A stretch of 64,000 nucleotides of DNA from Charina bottae (Eukaryota > Chordata > Lepidosauria > Squamata > Charinaidae). Position 1 is the stretch's first letter. Each line of letters starts with the position of its first letter. The notes below the pieces were generated by a model. It worked only from the letters and a program-made list of their open reading frames with translations, ran no database searches and was not told the origin of the DNA. A program made the position numbers and the translations under genes. This document shows, piece by piece, positions 42,788 to 52,882 of the stretch. The stretch is taken from the NCBI GenBank assembly GCA_023362775.1, contig JALMGJ010000020.1, positions 9,008,501-9,072,500 of the forward strand, in the 5' to 3' direction.

Positions 42788-44782
42788 GAAACTAAGCTGC
42801 TGTTTCCAAGAATGTCACAAAATGATGTAGAAGCTGGAATGGACTTCTATTCATATATGCAATCTGTAATTGTCATTTGTTTTCAAGTTGTGCATTTTCT
42901 TTCTCTTACTGATGGTGGCCAGTGATGTGGAAGGGTTGAGGTAGTGCACAGGATAATATCAAGACATGGCAAAAGTGGTCCAAACTTAATCTGGGCATGT
43001 CACCATACCATGCAGTCATAAAGTGAGTGTAACATACAGTTCTGCCCCCTGCTATCACACTTAAAACACTCGTATCTTGAATTACAGTACATGGAAACCA
43101 GCTGGGAGATATTTATACACATTTTATTTTTCTGAGAAAGACTGATAAAGGAGTATAGCTACAGAAGTATAAACATACTTTAATTCTGAGCCGGCTCACC
43201 TTCACTTGACCTTACACAATGCCTTACTTGTTGCTACTTTTCCTAAAAACAACAACTCAACAACACATGTACAGACTGAGAATTCACTTGTGTGTGTCTT
43301 AGTTTTCCCTTTCCAAACATAAGGGAAACCGTACTGCTTTTTCACTTTGCAAAACTGGTTACCTCCAAGGAGGTCCTAATGAATTTTATTCTTGGCTTTT
43401 ATTGCTTTTGTTGACTCCTGCAGGCCCCCGAGTTCAGAAGCCTGGTTCATGCCTCCACAGTGACCCGTGCTTTGGAGGGCACACATGTCTCTCAGGTCAA
43501 CAGGGAAGGCAGAAAGTCAGGGACCCATGGGATTCATCCAAAATGTCTGCTGCACGTCCAGCCACTCAGAAAACATGTGGGGAACATTCCCCATAAGGGG
43601 AAAAATGAGAAAAAGTCTATCCTTAGGAATTCCTACAGGTCAGAGAAGATTTAACAATATGGGAAATTGAATAATCCCCAAGAGCAAATGGAAAACTGAG
43701 GAAAATTAGATCATCTGCCATTGGTACTGGCAATCCAGAAGCAACATAACAATCATGTCAGCCTGGCAGGCAAAGTCCGTCCGATGGAGTTGTTGAAACT
43801 GAGCAACTAGTTATTGCAAGAGTGCAAAGACAGAGATACTTGGATCTGTTAGCTTCAGGTTCCTGGCATTTCACTTGCTCCTAGTGATAAACAAATATGA
43901 CCCCTTGTACATGCAACAAGGATATGCAACCAGAAATTCCACAGACGCAGGTCCTCCTGAAGCACTAGAACAAACAGGGAAAAGAAATGGATGCGAGCAG
44001 AGCCTCATGCTTCTAAAGGGTAGCAACTGAGTGTAAGCTAAAAGAGGAGTTCCTTTATGAATGTTTGAAGAGGTGGTAAGAAGTTCTATCCACTCAGCCT
44101 TAATTACCATTTGGGAATGTTACTAGGGTGTGGGTATCATCAGGGTGGACAAGCAATCCCTACTCACTGTTATAGGCCCTTCATATCAGTGAACACCTAA
44201 GGGGGACTTTGCATTTATTCACCCATCCAAAGGAGTCACTTCCACAAATGCACTTGTTCCCTTGGGGACCATGGTTTTTCCATTTAGTACGGGATCACCA
44301 AAAAAAGAAAAACGTACCTTGCTATTTTATACTGGACAATATTCTTTTCTACAAAAAGGTCTAGTGCAATTGACTACACACAACTAGTGAATGAAGAATA
44401 AGACAAGACTGTCCCTTCAGGATCATGGAGCTTTAATGCTGTCATTTGTGGATTGTATGCAGCCCAATTGCCCATTTGCAGCCCCTCTAGTACCATAATG
44501 CACCACTGAAATTTGTTGGCAAATTCCTGCTTTTCAGTAGCATGAAAATGTTGAGGTTCATTAAAACAAGTGTGGGAATAGGAACAGAATGCCTTTGGCA
44601 AATAAACATCCCCATGTTCAACCTAAAAAAAAAAATCTTCCCACCCCAAAGTTTGGTGCTGTGATTCAAGCCATTTGGGAGGCTTCCCAGCTCTCACTAA
44701 ATCTACTTCTAGAGAAAAGTAGAGCTGCAAAGAAAAATTAAACTAATATGTATTCTATTATTTTATACCTGATAATAAAAAT
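42788..44782. other. Unique sequence, no gene recognised
   Basis: Small frames at 43402-43670 (plus) and 44374-44669 (minus) show no recognisable motif. Confidence 0.4.
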
Positions 44783-45012
44783 GAGAGCCAGTTTGGCGTA
44801 GTGGTTAAAGGCGCCTGACTAGAAACCGGGAGACCGTGAGTTCTAGTCTTGCCTTAGGAACAGAAGCCAACTGGGCGACTTTGAGCCAGTCTCTCTCTTT
44901 CTCTTTCCACCTTAGGAAGAAGGAGGCAAGGGCAAGCCATTTCCAAAAATGTTGCCAAGAAAGCTGTGTGAACATTTCCAGACAGTCATCAGGAGTCAAA
45001 ACTGACTTGGAT
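44783..45012 (+). mobile_element. tRNA-headed SINE with a BovB-like tail
   Basis: The head is GAGAGCCAGTTTGGCGTAGTGG with A- and B-box-like sequences. The tail has GCAAGCCATTTCCAAAAATG, TTGCCAAGAAAGCTG and GAGTCAAAACTGACTTGG, a diverged form of the BovB-like end seen at 15812-16040. A (GAT)n run follows (45014-45031). Confidence 0.7.
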
Positions 45013-45031
45013 GAGGATGATGATGATGATA

Positions 45032-45540
45032 TCAAATTAATATTAATTGAATTAATTACTATTAAATTTGTCTGTAAAATAAGGCACCCCATTTATAAAA
45101 CTGATTGCCTCCCCATCTACATACAGACACACAAAGTATTGTTCCACATGCAAACTATTGTCTCTCATATACCCATATAGAGAAAAAGACTGCAGAAATC
45201 TGGAATCAGGAAGCATAAAGCACAGCATGCTTACTTGGTATGAAGACCCAAAGAATTCAGTGGCCCTTACGCTCAGTATGTATTATTGTGTTACTCATCT
45301 CCTCCATCAGCACCCAAAATGCAGATGGAAATTAGTCCAGCAGATGGGAAAAAAAGGCAATCCAAATCTGATTAAAATTCCAATGTCCAGTTAGACAGCA
45401 AGGATAAGACAAGATAAAATGAGAAAAAGAATAAAAAATACAAGTTATAAATTATGTTGGGGACTATCCATATCACCATCTTAACACCTTCCCCTGCTCA
45501 GGGAAGTAAGCATCGGCTGCTGTGCATGTTTACTCAGTAG
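45032..45540. other. Unique sequence
   Basis: Nothing recognised. Confidence 0.4.
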
Positions 45541-45858
45541 TAAGTCCCACTGCGTGGTGGCTCAGCGGGTAAGACGCCAGGCTTGTCGATCGGAAGATCG
45601 CAAGTTCGGAGGTTCGAGACGGATTGAGCTCCCACACTCGCCCCAGCTCTTGCCAACCTAGCAATTCGAAAGCATGCAAATGCAAGTAGATGAATAGGTA
45701 CCACTTCAGTGGGTAGGTAACAGCGTTCCACACACGTCATGCGGCCACATGACCGTGGAAGCATCTTCGGACAACGCTGGCTCTTAGGCTAACAAACGGA
45801 GATGAGCACCGGCCCCTAGAGTCAGACACGACTGCACAACTGTGCGGGGGGAACCTTT

Positions 45859-48392
45859 TTGTTGTTGTTGTTCAGTCGTTTAGTCATGTCCGACTCTTCG
45901 TGACCTCATGGACCATAGCACGCCAGGCCTTCCTGTCCTCCACTGTCTCTTGGAGTTTACTCAAATTCATGTTCATTACATCGGTGATGCTATCTAACCA
46001 TCTCATCCTCTGCCGTCCCCTTCTCCTTTTGCCTTCAGTCTTTCCCAGCATCAGGGTCTTTTCCAGTGAGTCCTCTCTTCGCATTAGGTGGCCAAAGTAT
46101 TTGAGCTTCAGCTTCAGCATCTGTCCTTCCAATGAGCAGTCAGGGTTGATTTCCTTTAGGATTGACTGGTTTGACCTCCTTACAGTCCAAGGGACTCTCA
46201 AGAGTCTTCTCCAGCACCACAGTTCGAAAGCATCAATTCTTCGGCGCTCAGCCTTCCTTATGGTCCAATTCTCACAGCCATACATTACTACTGGAAAAAC
46301 CATAGCTTTAACTATACGGACCTTTGTCGGCAAGGTGATGTCTCTGCTTTTTAATATGCTGTCTAGGTTTGCTATAGCTTTCCTCCCAAGGAGCAAGCGT
46401 CTTTTAATTTCATGGCTGCAGTCACCGTCTGCGGTGATCTTGGAGCCCAAGAAAATAAAATCTGTCACTGCTTCCATTTCTTCCCCTTCTATTTGCCAGG
46501 AAGTGATGGGACCAGATGCCATGATCTGGGGTTTTTTAATGTTGAGTTTCAAGCCAGCTTTTGCACTCTCTCCTTTCACCCTCATCAAGAGGCTCTTTAG
46601 TTACTCTTCACTTTCTGCCATTAGGGTGGTATCGTCTGCATATCTGAGGTTGTTGATATTTCTCCCGGCAATCTTAACTCCGGCTTGTGATTCATCCAGC
46701 CCGGCATTTCTCATGATGTACTCTGCATATAAGTTAAATAAGCAGGGTGATAATATACAGCCTTGTTGTACTCCTTTCCCAATTTTGAACCATTCGGTTG
46801 TTCCATGTCCGGTTCTAACTGTTGCTTCTTGACCCGCATACAAGTTTCTCAGGAGACAGGTAAGGTGGTCTAGTACTCCCATCTCTTTAACAATTTGCCA
46901 CAGTTTGTTGTGATCCACACAATCAAAGGCTTTAGCGTAGTCAATGAAGCAGAAGTAGATGTTTTTCTGGAACTCTCTTGCTTTTTCCATGATCCAGTTG
47001 AATGTTGGCAATCTGATCTCTAGTTCCTCTGCCTCTTCGAAATGCAGCTTGCACTTCTGGTAGTTCTCGGTTCACATACTGCTGAAGCCTAGCTTGTAGG
47101 ATTTTGAGCATAACCTTGCTAGCATGTGAAATGAGCACAATTGTACGGTAGTTTGAACATTCTTTGGCATTGCCTTTCTTTGGAATTGGAACGTAAACTG
47201 ACCTTTTCCAATCCTGTGGCCACTGTTGAGTTTTCCAAATTTGTTGGCATATTGAGTGCAGCACTTTAACAGCATCATCTTTTAGGATTTTAAATAGCTC
47301 AGCTGGGATACTGTCTTCTCCGCTAGCTTTGTTGTTAGTAATGCTTCCTAAGGCCCACTTGACTTCACTCTCTAGGATGTCCGGCTCAAGGTCAGTGACC
47401 ACACCATCGTATTTATCAGGGATATTAAGATCTTTCTTGTATAGTTCTTCTGTGTATTCTTGCCACCTCTTCTTAATCTCTTCTGCTTCTGTTAGTTCCG
47501 TGCCTTTTTTGTCCTTTATCATGCCCATCTTTGCACAAAACGTTCCCTTGATATCTCCGATTTTCTTGAAGAGATCTCTAGTCTTCCCCATTCTATTGTT
47601 TTCCTCGATTTCTTTGCATTGTTCATTTAAGAAGGCCTTCTTATCTCTCCTTGCTATTCTCTGGAATTCTGCATTCAGTTGTTTATATCTTTCCCTTTCT
47701 CCCTTGCCTTTTGCTTCCCTTCTTTCCTCAGCTATTTGTAAAGCCTCATCAGTCAGCCACTTTGCTTTCTTGCATTTCTTTTTCTTTGGGATGGTTTTAG
47801 TTGCTGCCTCCTGTACAATGTTATGAACCTCCATCCATAGTTCTTCAGGCACTCTGTCTACCAGATCTAATCCTTTAAAACTATTCCTCACCTCCACTGT
47901 ATATTCATAAGGGATATGATTTAGGTCATACCTGATTGGTCTAGTGGTTTTCCCTACGTTCTTCAATTTAAGCCTAAATTTTGCAATAAGAAGCTCATGA
48001 TCTGAGCCACAGTCAGCTCCAGGTCTTGTTTTTGCTGATTGTATAGAGCTTCTCCATCTTTGGCTGCAAAGTATGTAATCAATCTGATTTCGGTATTGAC
48101 CATCTGGTGATGTCCATGTGTAGAGTCGTCTCTTGTGTTGTTGGAAAAGAGTGTTTGCTATGACCAGCATGTTCTCTTGACAAAACTCTATTAGCCTTTG
48201 CCCTGCTTCATTTTGTACTCCGAGGCCGAACTTGCCTGTTATTCCGGTTATTTTTTGACTTCCTACTTTAGCATTCCAGTCCCCTATGATGAAAAGGACA
48301 TCTTTTTTTGGTGTTAGTTCTAGAAGGTGTTGTAGGTCTTCATAGAACCGGTCAACTTCAGCTTCTTCGGCATCAGTGGTTGGGGAACCTTT
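45859..48392 (-). mobile_element. 5'-truncated BovB, copy D, inserted in the SINE tail
   Basis: Same subfamily as copy C, on the minus strand, about 2.5 kb. The 3' tail (GTTGTTGTTGTTCAGTCG) begins at about 45861. The 5' side stops at ACTGATGCCGAAGAAGC inside the endonuclease. The SINE word GGGGAACCTTT is duplicated at 45848-45858 and 48382-48392. The GGGG at the truncated end is also present in the intact BovB at that point, a 4-base microhomology at the join. Confidence 0.9.
45884..48381 (-). pseudogene. BovB endonuclease/reverse transcriptase, truncated and broken (copy D)
   Basis: Starts within the endonuclease (EEAEVDRFYEDLQHLL) and runs through the RT to near the C-terminus (EVTKSRT). 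Lesions compared with copy C: a TAA at 46601-46603 replacing a GAA codon after YADDTTLMAESEE, and a one-base insertion near 46998 just before the motif KNIYFCFIDYAKAFDCVDH. The two differences split the protein into three open pieces of 234, 136 and 409+ codons. Otherwise it is nearly identical to copy C by eye. Confidence 0.9.
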
Positions 48393-48414
48393 ACCTTTAC
48401 TTTAAGTCCCACTG

Positions 48415-50565
48415 AGTTTGTGGTCCTTTCTCCTAGGTAAGTATGCTTAGGACCTTCCATTCCCCTCCATGAATAGAGGGGGAGTGTCTTCAGGGAAGAG
48501 ACCCTCTATCCAGGGAAACTGGAAAACTGGGCTGAGGCTCCTGGTTTTCTGAAGTCCTCATTTGTATGGAGAAGCTCAGTTGATATACTGTAGGAAGTTT
48601 TCCACTGATAACAACTCCGTCTCTACAGTTGGAGGGACCCAAGAGGAGGCCAGGCTAATCAGCTCATCCTGCCTTTCTTGAAATGACAGCTATGGTTTCC
48701 CCACCTTTCTTGTCTCCTGTCAGCCTTTTGATTTTATTATTTGCACACACACATACCCCTTTTGCTCACTTCCAGCAACATCTTCTTTTATTACACATAC
48801 TCAACCCCAAGAGGAGTGCAGGGGTAGAGTGTCCCTCCTCATCTCCTTGAAGCATCATAGCAGCTGCTGCTTCTCCTCTTCTGCCTCTTTTCAGCCACTC
48901 GCTTTCATTAGCTGCACCTCCTGCCTATTTGCTCAATTTTAACAGCATCCTCCTCCACTAATGTATTCTTGGCAAAGGTAAATGCCTCCATTAACAGGGA
49001 AACAGTAAAAAGAAATGCCTTTTTCTTCTTTCAGGTTAATATGTAATGTGTAACAAACTAAAAAGGCACGCCCATTCAAATGTGCAGAAACTTAGTCTTG
49101 TTCAAGTTCTTGAAAATGAAGAGGAAAACAAAACAATACAAAAAAGGGGTCTTGCGTGGCACTGGACGTTGGCAATAAGAACACCAAGCCAGTCTTCCAG
49201 AAGGTGCATCTCAACCGAACCTTCTCAAACTACATTTCAAATGCTTAAAAGTTATTTAAAAACAATCAAGTTCAAATGGTAAGGTATGATTTCAACTCAC
49301 GCTACCAAATTCAAAAATAATGTTTTGCTTGTTCTGCTTTTCATATATTCATTACTGTACTAACACCAATCATTTGAACTGGGTCGCTTCCCAAGAATTT
49401 CGAGGTCATAACTAGCAAGAGCCTATAAAACTGAATCATTAGAAAAGTGGCAAGGACACCTAGAACTATTTGTCCTTGAACATTCACGTTAAGGAGTTAA
49501 AAATAACGTGAGCTACAGTATGCCCGGCTTGCTGCTGGTACGGTCTAGCAGAAAAAGCTTGGATCTTGGGTGGGCTTAGTTCAAAGCCATATCGTGGGGT
49601 CATGCGGTGGTTTGCATCACTCTCTTATGCTCAGGCCTCCATTTCTAGAAGGGGAAATCTGAGGTTTGCGAGGGCAAACTCACCAAAGATTATGAAGCAC
49701 TTTGTAAACTACAGATGTTCTAGAAATAATGGAGTTCATAGTTCAGTTAAGCCCTATTTCACCATTTCTCTTTAGTAAAGTAAAAAGAAAGTAGACCCTT
49801 GACCAGACGCAAGATTGCAAATGTCTTAATCTGGCTGAGATGCTTGCCTTTATCTTTATCACTGGACTGAGACGTGATCTGTAATTTCTAATAAAATATT
49901 GAAACCTTGAATTCCACGGTCACATTGTCCAGAAAACAATAAATGGTTTTTTTATTCATGTGAAATACTTGCTCTTGTAGTAAATATGTGCTGTCTCATA
50001 CCTTCTAGTCCAACGTCAGAACTATTTTATATCTTAGAATAAGGCCTATTTATTTCTTTTACCTGAGATAATAGTTGTCAGTGGTGCAGAACTTGACTCT
50101 CGATGTGTAGAAAGACTGAATCACGCAAGTCCCTGCCTGTAGCCCAGAAACAGATTTACACCCTTAATGAGAACCAGACCGCAGAGAACTCCAGTGCAAA
50201 ACCCAGCAGTCTGCCAGGGCTGATTCCAATACTGGAATCAACACTGAATCTTCATTATACACTGTGCAAAAGTGCTACGTAAGAGGCATATGCTAAGGAC
50301 ATTAGGGAACAATTCCAACCTTACTCTTTGGTGGCCTTAGGAAGCAGAGAAATGTTGGGGGCAGGAGGCAATGCTTACACTGCTAGAGAACTGATGGTAT
50401 TAACCTTCCATAAACAACATGCAGGTGTCTGGATGTAAGTGAGTGTTTTCAAAGAAAACCCTGCCATTGCCATTTTGATGGTGAGGAATGTGTTCAATGA
50501 GTTTGTCCTGTTGTTCCAACAAGTTCAGCTCTTCTCTATTACAAGTGGCCATACAGCAGCAGAAT
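48415..50565. other. Unique sequence, no gene recognised
   Basis: No named repeat. A 50-codon open stretch on the minus strand at about 50400-50560 has a possible donor (GGTTAA) but nothing else to support an exon. Confidence 0.35.
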
Positions 50566-50576
50566 ATAAAGTCAAG

Positions 50577-51075
50577 TGGGGGTACTGCAAGCTCATCTCT
50601 TATTTGTTTTTGCGGGATTTGCAAGAAGACTTCATCAGCCACAGTAGAGTGATGATTAAGGAGATTGTAGTAATGCTCTTTCCAGCGCAGTGCAATAGAC
50701 TCTTTGTCCTTTAGAAGTTTGGCACCATCTATTGAGCGTAAGGGATTTGTACCATAGTTTGTTGGTCCATAGATGGCCTTTATGGCATTAAAAAAGCCCC
50801 TGTGCATCATGAGCATCTGCAAAATGTTGGATTTCTTGGGCTTTTTTTTATCCACCATATGTTCTTAAGTTCTCTAGTTCTTCTTTGGACTTCTGCCTTT
50901 GCACTGGCGTAGATTTTTTTCTTAATGGCACAGTTAATATCTTTTTGCCATATCCGGAAGGCTTTCCTTTTCTTGTCAATAATATGTTCAATCTCACTAT
51001 TGTTCTCGTCAAACCAGTCCTGATGTCTCTTAGTTTGGTATCCGATAGTTTGTTCACAGGCTGAAATAATTGCAG
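50577..51075 (-). pseudogene. Inverted upstream part of the zinc-finger LINE protein
   Basis: The minus strand encodes the linker upstream of the RT: EQTIGYQTKRHQDWFDEN, then a Lys-rich helical stretch to LKNIWWIKK. After a frame change it continues with FFNAIKAIYGPTNYG, IDGAKLLKDKESIALRWKEHY and RDELAVPP. The plus-strand part then begins at VPPSLEEV, the next residues of the same protein. The small overlap is what the inversion would leave. Confidence 0.8.
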
Positions 51076-52814
51076 TACCCCCTAGTTTGGAGGAAGTCAG
51101 TAAAGCCACTAATCAAATGAAAAATAACAAAGCTAGTGGACCTGATGGGATTCCTGCTGAAGTCTTTAAAGAAGGCGGGCCTGAACTTACACAACAACTT
51201 CATAAACTCATTGAAAAAATCTGGATGAGGGAGGAGATTCCAGCAGACTTTAGGGATGCCATAATTATCACTCTCTTTAAAAAGGGTGATAGAACAGACT
51301 GTGGAAACTATCGAGGCATCTCCCTTCTAGCTACAGCAGGCAAAATCCTGGCAAAGATCATCGCAAACCGTCTCCTATCTATATCAGAAGACATCCTCCC
51401 TGAAACGCAAAATGGCTTCCGCCCTTCCAGGGGAACAGTGGATATGATCTTCACTGCATGACAGCTTCAAGAAAAATGCAAGGAGCAAAACCGCCCTCTG
51501 TACATGGCATTTATTGATCTGATTAAAGCTTTTGATACTGTAAATCGTACTGCTCTCTGGACCATCCTTCTGAAAATCGGATGCCCTGATAAATTTGTGA
51601 ACATCTTGCGGCTATTCCATGACAACATGATGGCAACAATCCTGAATAACAATGGCTCTCAAAGTGATCCACTTAAAGTGGAATCCGGCGTTAAACAGGG
51701 ATGTGTTATTGCTCCAACCTTATTCGCTATCTTCATCGCTATGATTATACACCTTGTTTCTACTTGTGTAGAAATTATATATCGAACAGATGGAAAGCTT
51801 TTTAATCTTAGTAGGCTGAAAGCAAAAAATAAGGTAATTACAACTTCTGTTATAGAACTTCAATATGCTGATGATAACGTGGTCTGTGCGCACACAGAGG
51901 AAGATCTTCAAACTATCCTAAACATCTTTGCAGAAGCGTATGAAAAGCTCGGCCTCTTGATTAACATTAAAAAAACCAAAGTGCTTTACCAGCAAGTTCG
52001 AACCAATCCCTCTGCAGCGCCATCAATCAAGCTTAAAGGTGTGTTATTAGAAAATGTCGACCACTTTTCTTATCTTGGCAGCCATCTATCTACAAAAGCC
52101 GACATTGACGCTGAAATTCAGCATCGCCTGAGCTCTGCGAGTGTAGCTTTCTCCTGAATGACGCGTAGAGTGTTTGAGGATCGGGACATTCGCAGGGAGA
52201 CCAAAATGCTTGTTTACAAAGCCATTGTACTACCAACCCTTTTGTACGCCTGTGAAACATGGACCCTCTACAAATGCCACCTCCAACTTCTTGAAAGATT
52301 CCATCAACGCTGCCTCCGAGAAATTCTGCAAATTACTTGGGAAGATAGGCGGACTAATGTTAACGTATTAGAAGAAGCGAAAACCACCAGCATTCAAACA
52401 ATGATCATCCAACATCAACTTCGCTGGACCGGCCATGTTGTTCGAATGCCTGACCATCGTCTTCCAAAGCAGCTACTTTACTCCCAACTTAAGAATGGAA
52501 AACGGAATATTGGTGGACAGCAAAAGAGATTCAAACATACTCTCAAAGCTAATTTTAAAAAATGTAATATCAGCATTGAGAACTGGGAAGCCCTAACTCA
52601 TGAGCGTTTCAATTGGAGGTCAGCCTTTATTAAATGTGCTATGGACTTTGAAGAAGCACGAGTACAGGGCGAAAGGGAGAAACGAGCTAAAAGGAAGGCA
52701 CGTCAAGCAAATGACCGTCATGACCGTCTTCCACCCGGAAACCTGTGCCTTCATTGTGGGAGGTTGTGCGGATCCAGAATTGGCCTTTACAGCCACTTAC
52801 GGATCCACTGTTAA
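51071..52814 (+). pseudogene. LINE reverse transcriptase with a C-terminal C2H2 zinc finger, two stops
   Basis: RT motifs in order: NKASGPDGIPAEVFKEGGPE, FKKGDRTDCGNYRGISLL, TQNGFRPSRGTVDMIF, MAFIDLIKAFDTVNR (motif A), GVKQGCVIAPTLFA and LQYADDNVVCAHTEEDL (motif C). The thumb and tail region includes LYACETWTLYK, RFHQRCLREIL and LRWTGHVVRMPD. The last residues are CLHCGRLCGSRIGLYSHLRIHC in two parts: a CX2C pair and an HX3H pair 12 residues apart, a C2H2 finger that may bind nucleic acid. Stops: TGA at 51459-51461 (probably from CGA) and TGA at 52155-52157. The rest of the frame is intact, so this copy is young by decay but cannot make a whole protein. Confidence 0.85.
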
Positions 52815-52882
52815 GATTTTACCCTTGGAAGACAATCTTACTCGGCTACGAGTGATCGCCAAGAAGAAAAAATAAAGTCAAG

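Larger units (their letters stand above)
45553..48402 (+). mobile_element. Sauria-type SINE, split by a BovB insertion
   Basis: The SINE body occupies 45553-45858. Its last ~10 bases of ACCTTT tail reappear at 48393-48402, after the BovB. The 12-bp TSD TAAGTCCCACTG lies at 45541-45552 and 48403-48414, which proves that the two parts were one insertion. A ~15-bp deletion just after GGTTCGA (45611-45617) removes the end of the B box seen in the copy at 25956. Confidence 0.9.
50577..52871 (+). mobile_element. LINE with an inverted 5' segment and a C-terminal zinc finger
   Basis: An 11-bp TSD, ATAAAGTCAAG, lies at 50566-50576 and 52872-52882, so the whole segment is one insertion. The first ~500 bp (50577 to about 51070) read on the minus strand, the rest on the plus strand. 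Together they give consecutive parts of one LINE protein, the signature of twin priming. The word TTGCAGTACCCCC is present in both segments, at the left end of the inverted part and at the switch point. The 3' end is AAGAAGAAAAAATAAAG with almost no poly-A. The clade is not certain: it is neither BovB nor L2-like. Confidence 0.85.

Noticed and set aside
50400..50560. Continuation of the minus-strand frame beyond the LINE, possibly a host exon
   Set aside because: The TSD shows that the LINE ends at 50577. What remains is ~50 open codons with a weak possible acceptor and an unremarkable peptide.
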